Source: Fibrobacter sp.
Lineage (GTDB): Bacteria > Fibrobacterota > Fibrobacteria > Fibrobacterales > Fibrobacteraceae
DNA length: 64,000 nt
Direction of reading: 5' to 3'
Assembly: GCF_017545445.1 (NCBI RefSeq)
Contig: NZ_JAFWOM010000148.1
Coordinates: 1 to 64,000 of the forward strand
Shown: one piece after another, positions 33,222-42,240 of the stretch
Numbering within the stretch: position 1 is the stretch's first letter
Layout: each line of letters starts with the position of its first letter
The notes under the pieces: model-generated
Databases searched by the model: none
The model's input: only the letters and a program-made list of their open reading frames with translations
What the model was told of the DNA's origin: nothing
Translations under genes and position numbers: made by a program

Positions 33222-34138
33222 AATTGAAGTTCCTCGCGTTTTTGGATACCTCGCATAAAGTCTGCAACGGGCATGGGCTTTTTGCCTTCGGCCTGAATTT
33301 CAATTACTTCGAGAGCGCCCTCGCCAGTGCCAACAAAGAAGCGATTGTCCTTAAATTCGACAACGCCAGGAGCAAGCTTCGGAGCATTTTCTGGAGTATC
33401 CGTCTTGCGGAGATAGACCATGCGACCCCCAAGCTTCCCGTATCCGCCCGGCCACGGGTTAAATGCACGTATGCGGTTGTGGATCGTGAGTGCCGGCAAA
33501 CTGAAATCAATCAAACCTTCTTCTTTCTTGATTTTCGGAGCGCCACTGGCCTGAGCGTGGTCTTGCGTCAAATCTTTTTCGCAGCCGTTCTTGAGTTGGT
33601 TAATCGCATCGTCCAACGCATCGCAGCCCGGAGCGACCATTTTGTCGAGCAAGCTTGCGGTCGTATCCTGATGGTCAATCACAACCGTGCGCTGGGCAAG
33701 AATCGGACCATGATCCATCTTTTCGTCCAAACGGAAAACCGTTACGCCTGTTTCTTTGAGGCCATCGGCAATAGCTCGTTGCACCGGAGCAGCACCGCGA
33801 TATTTCGGAAGCAAACTACCGTGAACGTTCACCGCACCAAATTTTGCAACACCCAAGATGTTCTTTGGCAAAATGGAATAAGCCACGACGACAAACAAGT
33901 CGGCATCGTATTTACGGAGGTCCGCTTCGAATTCCGGCGACTTCAAGTCCGTCGGCTGCAACACAGGCAAATTACAGTTAAGAGCAGCCACCTTTACAGG
34001 CGGAGGCGTAAGAACGCGGCCACGGCCCGCCGGACGATCCGGCTGCGTGACAACGGCTAAAACTTCGTTATCGGAAGCAATCAAATGCTCCAAAAAATGC
34101 GCCGCAAATTCCGGCGTTCCCATAAATACAATTTTCAT
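33215..34138 (-). CDS. fmt: Methionyl-tRNA formyltransferase
   Basis: 307 residues, normal length. The formyl-transferase core has MKIVFMGTPEFAAHFLEHL, the folate-site loop DRPAGRG, NVHGSLLPKYRGAAP with catalytic Asn and His, and the Asp in MDHGPILAQ; the C-terminal tRNA-binding domain begins near IRAFNPWPGG. It formylates initiator Met-tRNA. The ATG lies seven bases after a TATATT box with no Shine-Dalgarno sequence. It heads the fmt-rsmB-envelope gene string. Confidence 0.96.
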   Translation of the reverse strand: MKIVFMGTPEFAAHFLEHLIASDNEVLAVVTQPDRPAGRGRVLTPPPVKVAALNCNLPVLQPTDLKSPEFEADLRKYDADLFVVVAYSILPKNILGVAKFGAVNVHGSLLPKYRGAAPVQRAIADGLKETGVTVFRLDEKMDHGPILAQRTVVIDHQDTTASLLDKMVAPGCDALDDAINQLKNGCEKDLTQDHAQASGAPKIKKEEGLIDFSLPALTIHNRIRAFNPWPGGYGKLGGRMVYLRKTDTPENAPKLAPGVVEFKDNRFFVGTGEGALEVIEIQAEGKKPMPVADFMRGIQKREELQFC

Positions 34139-34145
34139 ATTGTAA

Positions 34146-34151
34146 AATATA
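34146..34151 (-). promoter_or_regulatory. Putative -10 box TATATT for a leaderless fmt transcript
   Basis: On the minus strand TATATT ends seven bases before the fmt ATG. No ribosome binding site is present. The -35 region is not recognisable. Confidence 0.4.
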
Positions 34152-34245
34152 GTTTTTAAGAAGATTCCCGTCGGAGTTTATCTCGGTCAAGGGACAGGAA
34201 TGGCAAAGACATTGAACAATTCAATTTGACGCAATACGCAGCAAT

Positions 34246-35073
34246 TTACGCTCTACGAATAGTAGGAACACTCGCCAAAAGCTTTTTCGTGTAATCGTTC
34301 TGTGGATTCGAGAGAACATCATCAGCAGCCCCATGTTCCACAGCATGGCCAAAGTACATCACAAGTACTTCGTCGCTTAACGCACGGACCACTTGCATGT
34401 CATGACTAATAAACAAAATGGAGAGTCCTAGTTCGCAACGCAAATCATCAAGCAAGTGCAAAATCTGCGCCTGCACAGACACATCCAAAGCGCTCGTCAC
34501 TTCATCGCAAAGCAACACCTTGGGACGAACCATTAAGCTACGCGCAATGCAAAGGCGTTGACGCTGCCCCCCCGAAAATTCATGCGGAAACTTGTCCATT
34601 GCCCCCGTCGGGAGCGAAACACGGTCCAAGAGTTCCTTAGCACGCTTGCAAGCATCATCAAAAGGAATGCCACGGGCAACAACGGGTGCTGTCAAGATTT
34701 CAGCCACAGTCTGTCGCGGGTTCAAGCTGCTAAACGGATCCTGAAAAATCATCTGCACCAAATCCGAAACACGAACAAAATCCTTCGCCGTCCCCACTTT
34801 TCCATTTTTCACCGAAAATCCGAATAAATTAACATCACCCTTAGCAATGGGCACAAGTCCTACTAGCGACTTCACAAGCGTTGATTTACCACAGCCCGAC
34901 TCTCCCACAATCGAAAGAATTTTCCCCTGCGGTAGCGAAAAAGAAACATTGTCAACAGCAGTAAAATAATCCTTGACCTTGCTGAAAACGCCACCGCGAA
35001 TCGGGAACTTTACCGTAAGTTCGTTCACCTCGATGGCCGGAACTGCCTTATCAAAATTTTCGATGTTCATCAA
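34246..35073 (-). CDS. ABC transporter ATP-binding protein, OppF/DppF type
   Basis: 275 residues with Walker A GESGCGKSTL, Q-loop MIFQDPFSSLNP, signature FSGGQRQRLCIARSL and Walker B KVLLCDEVTSALD. The PF(S)SLNP after the Q-loop marks the peptide/nickel (Opp/Dpp) group. The usual oligopeptide C-terminal extension with Cys is short here (ends VPTIRRA). No permease, binding protein or OppD-like partner is adjacent; it sits 9 bases after xseB on the same strand. It presumably works with partners encoded elsewhere. Confidence 0.88.
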   Translation of the reverse strand: MMNIENFDKAVPAIEVNELTVKFPIRGGVFSKVKDYFTAVDNVSFSLPQGKILSIVGESGCGKSTLVKSLVGLVPIAKGDVNLFGFSVKNGKVGTAKDFVRVSDLVQMIFQDPFSSLNPRQTVAEILTAPVVARGIPFDDACKRAKELLDRVSLPTGAMDKFPHEFSGGQRQRLCIARSLMVRPKVLLCDEVTSALDVSVQAQILHLLDDLRCELGLSILFISHDMQVVRALSDEVLVMYFGHAVEHGAADDVLSNPQNDYTKKLLASVPTIRRA

Positions 35074-35082
35074 GCGTCCAAT

Positions 35083-35283
35083 TCAAGCATCTAATTCGGC
35101 TAGAGCATCTTGAACATTCTTTTCGGTCGCAATCAAGATCTGGCGGCACTTGCGCAAAAGCTGCGTAGCCTCTTGAACCTCCACAGCAAGTTCATCAATT
35201 TCCATCTCGGAATTGTCTATTTTCGAGAGAATTTCCTCTAAACGTGCCATTGCGTTTTTATATTCAAAATTTTGCTCACTCAT
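35083..35283 (-). CDS. xseB: Exodeoxyribonuclease VII small subunit
   Basis: 66 residues, helical, with the family layout MARLEEILSKIDNSEMEIDELAVEVQEATQLLRKC. XseB coats and activates XseA in the exonuclease VII complex, which degrades single-stranded DNA. xseA is not in the window. The ATG lies seven bases after TATATT and lacks a Shine-Dalgarno sequence. Confidence 0.85.
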   Translation of the reverse strand: MSEQNFEYKNAMARLEEILSKIDNSEMEIDELAVEVQEATQLLRKCRQILIATEKNVQDALAELDA

Positions 35284-35290
35284 ATCGACG

Positions 35291-35298
35291 AATATAGT
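35291..35298. promoter_or_regulatory. Overlapping divergent -10 boxes between xseB and the lipoprotein operon
   Basis: In the 29-base divergent gap the minus strand reads TATATT (35296-35291) for xseB and the plus strand reads TATAGT (35293-35298) for the lipoprotein operon. The two boxes share four bases, so only one polymerase could open the site at a time. The -35 boxes are weak on both sides. Confidence 0.35.
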
Positions 35299-35312
35299 TA
35301 GATTTAAACCAA

Positions 35313-36020
35313 ATGAATTTGTTCAATCGTTACTTTTTGCCTTTTTTGATGACCGCGATGTTTTTCGGTCTATTCCTTGTCGGTTGCCTTGACGCACCGG
35401 ACTATCCAGAGACGTTTACGCCTGTTGATTCTATCCGTATTTTAGTGAAACAAAAAGGGGATTCCTTCTCGACGCAGCTCAAGGTTCATCCTTCCGATTC
35501 GGCAACTGTCACAGCAAAAGTCATTCCCGAAAAATACCAAAACGATTTGACTTTCGAGTGGTTTTATACTAGCGAAAAAAAAGACAGTTTGCTTGGGCGC
35601 AACTCAGAATACTCTTTTTACGCAGCGAAATCCGAAGCAGTAATTCCAAACAAACTCATAACATCCGACAAAGAAGGAAACAAGGACACACTGGGATTCA
35701 ATGTTATCATCAACTCGCCGCCAGTACTTTCTGACTCCACGATACCCGCCAATGGTGACACGCTTTACGGTTCACAAAATTCCGCATTTTTGTTTGCATG
35801 GTACAGTATCGACATGGACATGCTTAACAACGATACTTTGTTTCACATTCTAGAAATTGACGATCGTCAATTCGATGTCGGGACTCTTTTGCAAGTGAAG
35901 CAATCCGGCTTGAAAGCGGGAAAACATAAATTCCGCATTATCGTGCAAGACCTCTACGGAGACACGGATACGCTTGACTACAGAAATTTTTACGTGATTG
36001 ACACTTTGGAGGCAAAATGA
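35313..36020 (+). CDS. Lipoprotein with Ig-like repeat, first gene of a five-gene operon
   Basis: 235 residues with signal peptide and lipobox (FFGLFLVGC). The mature part begins LDAPDYPETFTPVDSIRI and ends in an Ig/fibronectin-like domain with PVLSDSTIPANGDTLYGSQ, WYSIDMD and a closing LKAGKHKFRIIVQDLYGD. Both next genes have the same layout (a Pro-rich entry, a Trp-Ser strand and a HKF(K/I) strand), so the three are paralogues from tandem duplication. Likely periplasmic or surface anchored. Family not recognised. Confidence 0.7.
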   Translation: MNLFNRYFLPFLMTAMFFGLFLVGCLDAPDYPETFTPVDSIRILVKQKGDSFSTQLKVHPSDSATVTAKVIPEKYQNDLTFEWFYTSEKKDSLLGRNSEYSFYAAKSEAVIPNKLITSDKEGNKDTLGFNVIINSPPVLSDSTIPANGDTLYGSQNSAFLFAWYSIDMDMLNNDTLFHILEIDDRQFDVGTLLQVKQSGLKAGKHKFRIIVQDLYGDTDTLDYRNFYVIDTLEAK

Positions 36021-37600
36021 AGTACGTTCAAACATTTTGCATTGTTGTCGCCGCATGGATTTTTCAATCATGCTTTAATTCCAATGACCATATTTTTGAC
36101 GAAGATGATTCCATTGAAATAAGTGTTGACGCAAGCCTTTCGCACACCATGTACACGCTTACGCCTAGCATAAAAGCGGATACATTCAATATTCATGACA
36201 CTATCTATTTTATAGCATCGATTACCCCCAATAAAAATTTTCGTGTACAAGATTACCATTGGCTCATGGATGGAGAATTTTGTTCTTCGGAATACAATTT
36301 TAAAAAGCAAATCACAGAACCAGGCTATCATAAATTCAAGTTTGTTTTAAAAGACAACTTTGGCGATATGCACTATGACTCGTTAGACGTATGGATAGCA
36401 GATAATCCTATTCTAAACGATAGTGCATTCATCCCAGCCCAAGGGACACAGGCCATTGATCCTTACGAAACAATTTACTTCACATGGAGTGCTAAGACCG
36501 AAGGGATTCGACTCGCCCATCATTTTCATTTCACGTTGAGCGAAGACGATTTCGCCTATTCAGGATTTCACTCAGAATCAAAATTCACTCCCATTGATAC
36601 AATTCTAAACGAGCCACACTTTGAATATCATAATGAACTAAATCCGTTAAAAAAATACAACTGGACCGTTCAAGCATTCAATGAATACAACTTGGCATCT
36701 GTAGAAAAAATTGAAAGCTTCTTTTACACCAAGGGATTAACAGGAGAAGGTTCTCTACAAGCAACCATCAACACAAACCTACAATTCTCCATACCTATAC
36801 AGCTATCGCTTCAAAAGAAGAACAGCGCAAGCAACATTTTCAAATATGATATATCACTTTCGCCATCTAAAAACAAAATATCGCTCGGAGCAATATCAGC
36901 GGGTGCATACGAGCTAACAATTCAGTCTAATTATCCAGACTTTGAAACCATAAAAAAAGATGTCAACATTCGCGACGGATTCGTTACAGTCCTAGACAAC
37001 ATCAAATTAATTGATTCTATTCCTCCCTCCATAATATCCGTTTCAAATCTCGATACTCTTGATTTCTCAGATACATTAAAATTTATCATAAAAGATGGAA
37101 GCGGAGAAATCAACACAAAGAATACAATGGTTCATCTAGAATCCGACCTAATCACAAACCTATTCTACAAAGACAGCATTTTAAACGTAATTCTCAAAGA
37201 TACGGACAAGAGCTGGACATACCGTATTCTGACCATTTCAGCGATCGACGGAAGCAACAACACTACCAAAAAATCGTTCTATATTCAACCTTCTCCGCTC
37301 TGGTTTGCAACAAACAGTGATACGACCATTACAAGTGACGAAAAAATTCTTTTGTTCATCAAAGACTTCAACCCATTCGAGTTTAGCGTAGAAACATTAC
37401 AATTTTACAATGTCACCAAAAACGAAAGCATCATCTCTGTTTCAAATATTGAAAAGGCGTCATTTTCCGCAGAACTTGAAGCAAGTCTATTCGACAAAGA
37501 ACAAACTATAGAATCTATAATCATTTATACAAACGGAATGAAGCAAAGCAAGAGATGGAAACTTTTCGTCAAGGAATCTAAAACGAAGGAGGAAGATTAA
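36017..37600 (+). CDS. Lipoprotein with Ig-like and carboxypeptidase-regulatory-like domains
   Basis: 527 residues, lipobox AAWIFQSC. Starts inside the previous stop (ATGA), with GAGG eight bases upstream. The first part (to about 240) shares with its neighbours KPGYHKFKFVLKDNFGD-type and PAQGTQAIDPYETIYFTWSA strands. Middle residues 240-330 (SLQATINTNLQFS ... GAYELTIQSNYPDFETIKKDVNIRDG) look like a carboxypeptidase-regulatory/SpaA-type beta sandwich. A third beta domain with IVSVSNLD and KSFYIQPSPLW follows. No enzyme motif is visible. A structural or adhesion role is inferred. Confidence 0.7.
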   Translation: MKYVQTFCIVVAAWIFQSCFNSNDHIFDEDDSIEISVDASLSHTMYTLTPSIKADTFNIHDTIYFIASITPNKNFRVQDYHWLMDGEFCSSEYNFKKQITEPGYHKFKFVLKDNFGDMHYDSLDVWIADNPILNDSAFIPAQGTQAIDPYETIYFTWSAKTEGIRLAHHFHFTLSEDDFAYSGFHSESKFTPIDTILNEPHFEYHNELNPLKKYNWTVQAFNEYNLASVEKIESFFYTKGLTGEGSLQATINTNLQFSIPIQLSLQKKNSASNIFKYDISLSPSKNKISLGAISAGAYELTIQSNYPDFETIKKDVNIRDGFVTVLDNIKLIDSIPPSIISVSNLDTLDFSDTLKFIIKDGSGEINTKNTMVHLESDLITNLFYKDSILNVILKDTDKSWTYRILTISAIDGSNNTTKKSFYIQPSPLWFATNSDTTITSDEKILLFIKDFNPFEFSVETLQFYNVTKNESIISVSNIEKASFSAELEASLFDKEQTIESIIIYTNGMKQSKRWKLFVKESKTKEED

Positions 37601-38985
37601 TGAGATTTCAATTTTATTCTCTTTCGGTATTTTTTTCGATAGTTATCTTTTTGCTGATGATTTCATGTTCAGATGCCGAAATACATTCTTCTGATACACC
37701 GGAATTATCACAGTCCATTTTCATTGTTCCAGAGAACTACTTCGGAGAACCATACAATCAATATTCATCCTCCGAAAACTTCTACGTTGATCTTAACGAG
37801 AAAATCAGGGTCTGCGGAATTTACGCCATTGACAATAAGTATATCCCTACAGATCAGTCAGCTTCATTCTACAATTCTAACAAATGGCATCTCGACAATG
37901 AAGAAATCAACACGAACTCGTTTTACTACACATTTAGCAAACCGGGAATCCATAAAATTTCACTTGAAACCATAGGCATTCTTGAAGACACGTTGGTTTC
38001 CCACGCAAATGTTTATGTCAACACGCCTGTCACCGTTGCACTCCAGTCGCCAGCAAACCACTACAATCAAGTTAATGGAGAAAACGCGGCTGGGCTTGAA
38101 CTTTCATGGAAAGTTTTTGGAATCGACCCTTGGGAATCTTCTGTTTGCATCGTTTACGCCAGTTATTACAAAGAAACCATTTGGGAACGAGCCTTAGGCG
38201 AAACGGATTGTTCCGAAAGCGTCGAACTAATAGGAAGGCTCAATTTGGACATAGACGAAAATGGAAAAGAAGTCAACCATACTACTGACAATTCGACAAT
38301 TTATTGGGGAGTTCGGGCCATCACGAAAAACGAACGGGGCAATATTGAACAGAATTTCAGCGATGTTTTCAGTTTTTCTACAATACTGGAAAATAACGAT
38401 AAAGCCATTATCGAAGTTCCTGTCGCTTGCATGCACAGCCAATATCCCGAAAAATCGCAATTGAAAGGTGCATTCATTTCAAGCACCGGTGACACACTCG
38501 CCAAATTTTCAAAAATTAACGCAAATTCAGTCATTCGGAAAACATTACCTCCGCAATCTAACGTTAAAATCGTTGTCTGCGACAGCGTTCTTACAGAATA
38601 TGGCTGTAATTCCATGACCATAAATTTGCCATCAAGTACCAAAACAACAACGGACACGCTATTCCTGCAAGATAAAATCAAGCCCAACATGGTTCCCTCA
38701 GCAACAGAACTTCCGACATCTTCTCTAATAAATTTTTTCATTCTCGACAACGGCTCCGGTGTCAACGCATCAAAAATTACAGCCATCATGAATGACGATA
38801 CACTTACAACCTACTTTGACGAATACACTTTATCCATACCCAATACATGCAAAAAAGAATGCAATCTTTCAATCTACGCCGAAGACTACGCAAAGAACAA
38901 GGCTCCCGAAGTCTATTGGAAAATCAAGGTCAACAAAACCATAACGACAATTGATGGACCTTATGCAAAAACGGAGGATAAATGA
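37600..38985 (+). CDS. Lipoprotein, third paralogue of the operon
   Basis: 461 residues with signal peptide ending FLLMISC. The start overlaps the preceding stop (TAATG). The layout repeats that of the second gene: a polar entry, a strand pair with KPGIHKISLETIG, then SPANHYNQVNGENAAGLELSW with YWGVRAITKNERG, a regulatory-like sandwich (LKGAFISSTGDTLAKFSK), and a last beta domain with SKITAIMNDDT and CKKECNLSIYAEDYAKN. Several Cys pairs may form disulfides, consistent with export. Confidence 0.7.
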   Translation: MRFQFYSLSVFFSIVIFLLMISCSDAEIHSSDTPELSQSIFIVPENYFGEPYNQYSSSENFYVDLNEKIRVCGIYAIDNKYIPTDQSASFYNSNKWHLDNEEINTNSFYYTFSKPGIHKISLETIGILEDTLVSHANVYVNTPVTVALQSPANHYNQVNGENAAGLELSWKVFGIDPWESSVCIVYASYYKETIWERALGETDCSESVELIGRLNLDIDENGKEVNHTTDNSTIYWGVRAITKNERGNIEQNFSDVFSFSTILENNDKAIIEVPVACMHSQYPEKSQLKGAFISSTGDTLAKFSKINANSVIRKTLPPQSNVKIVVCDSVLTEYGCNSMTINLPSSTKTTTDTLFLQDKIKPNMVPSATELPTSSLINFFILDNGSGVNASKITAIMNDDTLTTYFDEYTLSIPNTCKKECNLSIYAEDYAKNKAPEVYWKIKVNKTITTIDGPYAKTEDK

Positions 38986-39632
38986 TGTATTTCAAAAAAG
39001 CCTCCTTTGTAATTGTATTTATATTAATGGCAATCTATGGAAACTTGTTTGCACAACAGCAAGCCCAGCCAAAGACGCGCTACCTGCACATTTCGACAAA
39101 CCCTTCTACCGTTGACCTCTATACCGACGCCCAACTTGTCGATTTTGCAAACCAGCCCAATTACACGTCGCCAGCGTTCATTCCCGTTCCCGACGGAAAA
39201 GACAACATCACCATTTCTTTTTTCCATACGGATTACGCCGATACGACCATCAATATAAAGTTATCCTCTAACGATACCTCTTACATTATAGTCGCACTCC
39301 GCCAAACTTATGACGAAGAAATTCTACTTTCGCAACAAGAAACGCTTAAGCATCGAAGCAGGCGCAATCTAGGGCGCCATCTCCAATGGTTTTCAATTCT
39401 CCCTTTTAGCATCGGCAGTATTTCAACAATCGTCACGCTGTACAATATCAGTAAGGCAAACGATCACAAAAAAGCTATGGAAAACACGCGTTTCAAAAAT
39501 GAAAATTACGACTCGCACATGCGAGAATTTGAGGACCACAGAAACAGTGCTAGAACAGGGAAAACAGTTTCCAAGATTTTTTTCGGAACAGGTTTATTGC
39601 TCCTTTCCGCAGGGTTTATTCTTTCATTCTAG
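38982..39632 (+). CDS. Exported PEGA-like membrane protein
   Basis: 216 residues. Starts by ATGA overlap with the previous gene (GGAGG upstream). A signal peptide (IVFILMAIYGNLFA) precedes a PEGA-like domain (YLHISTNPSTVDLYTDAQLVDF ... ITISFFHTDYADTTINIKL), then a basic stretch and two C-terminal membrane helices (WFSILPFSIGSISTIVTLYN and IFFGTGLLLLSAGFILSF). The two helices enclose a charged segment with DHKKAMENTRFKNENYD. The next gene has the same C-terminal arrangement. Confidence 0.65.
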   Translation: MMYFKKASFVIVFILMAIYGNLFAQQQAQPKTRYLHISTNPSTVDLYTDAQLVDFANQPNYTSPAFIPVPDGKDNITISFFHTDYADTTINIKLSSNDTSYIIVALRQTYDEEILLSQQETLKHRSRRNLGRHLQWFSILPFSIGSISTIVTLYNISKANDHKKAMENTRFKNENYDSHMREFEDHRNSARTGKTVSKIFFGTGLLLLSAGFILSF

Positions 39633-39639
39633 GTAGAAT

Positions 39640-41382
39640 ATGAAAAAGATTTTCTTACTCATCACAATCGCTTTAGCCGCCGCCTTCGCCGAGCCCGAAG
39701 GAAAATACGTCGATGTGGAACTCTTGTCGGGAACGCATCAGCGTGCTAAATTTTTAGGCATCGAAAACGATACCGTAAGTCTTGGCGGGTACATTCAAAA
39801 CAAGTTCACTGTCGTTAAAATTGCAAAGAAGCAATTCAAAAAAATTGTAGATGAACAAGGAAACGACTTGCTGAACAAAGCAGACGATTCCAAGCCGGCT
39901 ACAAAAACAGAAAACAAGGTCGAGCCAGAACAAGCAAAACCTGTAGCCACACAGACAGAAGCGGCCCCCGTAGAAAGAAAAAATGCAGAACAAGCGAAAA
40001 ATGCCGCCGATTCTTCAAAAGCGGAAACATCAAGGAATGAAGCGAAGAATAATGATGCAAAAAAAGCTGAAACAGCAAAAATAGAATCGAAAAAAACAGA
40101 ACCATCGAAAGAAAAAGCAGAACCAAAGGATTCCACAATAAGCAAGCAAGCATCAAACGAATCTCCTGAAGTTAAAGAAGCTAAAGCAAAGCCGATCATT
40201 AAAACAGCACTCGTCGCTTACAATGGTGACAATGTTGAAAAATCCTTTGCAGACCAGTTCACCGCACTTACGGCACGCCTTTTATACGAATCTGGAGAAA
40301 AGCCGCAAATCATCCGTAAAACGGACATCAACAACTGCAATGACAATGTTTGCGTTCAAAGCGAACTTGCATCAATGGGCTTCAACTCCATCTATTTCGG
40401 TGAAATCACGCCAGTCATCAGAACCGATAGCCTCCGCTTAAACCTGACGCACGTTCTTTACGAGGATTCTCTCCCGACATTGCACCGCGCCACGCTGACT
40501 ATTTCTGAAAGTTCCGCTCTCAGCGAAGCCATCACGAACAACAAATTAAAAAATCAGCTTCTGGATGCCCAAGGCAAAAAGATTGTCAAGACGAAAAAAG
40601 ACAGAAGCTACATTCACGTCGAAACGGATCCTGACGGTGCAACAATTTCACGAGCAGACAAAGATGCCATCTGCAAGTCACCCTGCACATTCGTCACTAC
40701 CGACACATCGAAATTCACGCTTTACGCTTACTGGAACGTCGATAGGCACCTTTGGGGCACAAGCACAAGCATCCATCCTCTCCCGGGCGACACCACCCAT
40801 GTTTCGCTCAAACTCAAACGCGTTTCTCCCGAAATTCGCATTCAGACATTCCCCGAAGGAGCCAACATCTATAAGGCTGGCTCCCCCATCACCAAGCGAT
40901 CCAAGGTCATCGCACAAACGCCCGAAAAAATTCCCGCCTACGAAATGGGCACGGACAGCATCATCATTCGCAAAGCCGGTTACCGCGACACGCTCATAAG
41001 TTTCTTCGTCGCCCCCGTTCCGCAAATCGACTTGAGCATCGACCTGCAAAAGCTCACGGATTTCGACGAAATCGAAAAGCAGAACAAGTGGATTCGCGAC
41101 AAGAAAATGCAGACTATCGGCGAAGCGTTCATCGGCGGAGCCGCAGGAACAGCGCTCATCGGAGCCTTGTTCATGTACCTCGCCCATCTGGATTACAACG
41201 ATGCCGACGAAATCAAGAAAGAACTCAAGATTCCGGGATCTGTCAAAGGTGAAAATTACAGGAACAAAGTTTCAAAGAACCATAAGCTTGTAAACCAAGG
41301 CGACAACAAGGCCATCGCTGGAGGCATCTTGCTAGGAACTGCAGCCGCCCTTCTCGGCGTCGGCATCTACTTTGTATTCTAA
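39640..41382 (+). CDS. Exported PEGA-domain protein with Lys/Ala-rich linker and C-terminal helices
   Basis: 580 residues: signal peptide (KIFLLITIALAAAFA); a small beta domain (YVDVELLSGTHQRAKFLG); a charged, probably disordered linker (about 85-180, Lys/Ala/Glu); an alpha/beta domain (KPIIKTALVAYNGDNVEKSFADQFTALTARLL) like the TolB-N/CsgG-type fold; two PEGA repeats (YIHVETDPDGATISRADKD; IRIQTFPEGANIYKAG); two membrane helices at the end. It closes the operon of three lipoproteins and two PEGA proteins, which may form an envelope complex (inference). Confidence 0.7.
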   Translation: MKKIFLLITIALAAAFAEPEGKYVDVELLSGTHQRAKFLGIENDTVSLGGYIQNKFTVVKIAKKQFKKIVDEQGNDLLNKADDSKPATKTENKVEPEQAKPVATQTEAAPVERKNAEQAKNAADSSKAETSRNEAKNNDAKKAETAKIESKKTEPSKEKAEPKDSTISKQASNESPEVKEAKAKPIIKTALVAYNGDNVEKSFADQFTALTARLLYESGEKPQIIRKTDINNCNDNVCVQSELASMGFNSIYFGEITPVIRTDSLRLNLTHVLYEDSLPTLHRATLTISESSALSEAITNNKLKNQLLDAQGKKIVKTKKDRSYIHVETDPDGATISRADKDAICKSPCTFVTTDTSKFTLYAYWNVDRHLWGTSTSIHPLPGDTTHVSLKLKRVSPEIRIQTFPEGANIYKAGSPITKRSKVIAQTPEKIPAYEMGTDSIIIRKAGYRDTLISFFVAPVPQIDLSIDLQKLTDFDEIEKQNKWIRDKKMQTIGEAFIGGAAGTALIGALFMYLAHLDYNDADEIKKELKIPGSVKGENYRNKVSKNHKLVNQGDNKAIAGGILLGTAAALLGVGIYFVF

Positions 41383-41408
41383 CATTCTCAGCAAAACAAG
41401 TTTTTGTC

Positions 41409-41438
41409 ACCTCGGCCATTGCGCCGAGGTCTGTTTTT
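41409..41438 (+). terminator. Intrinsic terminator of the lipoprotein/PEGA operon
   Basis: ACCTCGGC (41409-41416) and GCCGAGGT (41423-41430) form a perfect 8-bp stem with a 6-base loop, followed by CTG and six T. Confidence 0.92.
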
Positions 41439-41473
41439 TATGAGATCTTCTGGCGACACGCCAAATATTTTTC

Positions 41474-41479
41474 TAAATT
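41474..41479 (+). promoter_or_regulatory. Putative -10 box TAAATT for a leaderless dedA transcript
   Basis: TAAATT ends seven bases before ATG 41487, with no Shine-Dalgarno sequence, as at uvrA, fmt, xseB and lrgA. It follows the terminator of the upstream operon. Confidence 0.4.
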
Positions 41480-41486
41480 GCGTCCA

Positions 41487-42239
41487 ATGAAAAATTCAGT
41501 TCTCAAAACAACAGTTACTTTAGCTCTTCTCCTTACCGCTTTTACATTTGCCGCAGATTCGCTCTCTGTCGATGCCGCCAACGCAGCAGGCGCTGTCGCC
41601 GACACCACGAAATCGACAGGCATTTACAACCGCATTATTGACTGGTACAATGACAACCTGAATTACGGCACAATCACGCTCTTGATGGCGATTGAAAGTT
41701 CATTCATCCCGTTCCCGTCAGAACTTGTCGTGCCGCCCGCCGCTTATAAAGCACTCCAGCCGGGTTCTGGCCTCAACATCGCGCTCATCGTATTCTTCGC
41801 AACCGTAGGCGCACTCATCGGCGCCTACGTCAACTACTTCCTCGCCAAGATTCTCGGTCGCCCGATCATCTACAAATTCGCAGACAGCCGCCTCGGACAC
41901 TTTTTGCTGCTCGATGTCCAGAAAGTCGAAAAAGCCGAAAACTACTTCCGCGAACACGGCGCCATTTCAACATTCGTCGGTCGCCTCATCACGGTCATCC
42001 GCCAGCTGATTTCAATTCCGGCAGGCCTTGCAAAAATGAAGCTAGCTCCGTTCACGCTTTACACGTTCCTCGGTGCTGCCATTTGGAACTGCGTCCTCGC
42101 ACTGCTCGGTTATTTTGCGCACGGTCAAAAGGACATCATCGAAAAGTACAATTCTGAACTCGCCATTGCGTTGCTTGGCTTTGGTGTACTCTTCATCGGT
42201 TACATGGTGTGGAACGCCGTGAAGCCGAAGAAAAAGTAG
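41487..42239 (+). CDS. DedA/SNARE-associated family membrane protein with an added signal-like N-terminus
   Basis: 250 residues from ATG 41487. The DedA core includes ESSFIPFPSELVVPPAAY, the acidic loop and the re-entrant GRLITVIRQLISIPAGLAKM with the conserved Arg residues, and four to five membrane helices. DedA proteins move undecaprenyl phosphate or other phospholipids across the membrane. Before the core, about 45 residues contain a signal-like helix ending FTFAADSLS and an Ala/Asp/Thr-rich stretch, not usual in DedA proteins. Confidence 0.9.
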   Translation: MKNSVLKTTVTLALLLTAFTFAADSLSVDAANAAGAVADTTKSTGIYNRIIDWYNDNLNYGTITLLMAIESSFIPFPSELVVPPAAYKALQPGSGLNIALIVFFATVGALIGAYVNYFLAKILGRPIIYKFADSRLGHFLLLDVQKVEKAENYFREHGAISTFVGRLITVIRQLISIPAGLAKMKLAPFTLYTFLGAAIWNCVLALLGYFAHGQKDIIEKYNSELAIALLGFGVLFIGYMVWNAVKPKKK

Positions 42240-42240
42240 C

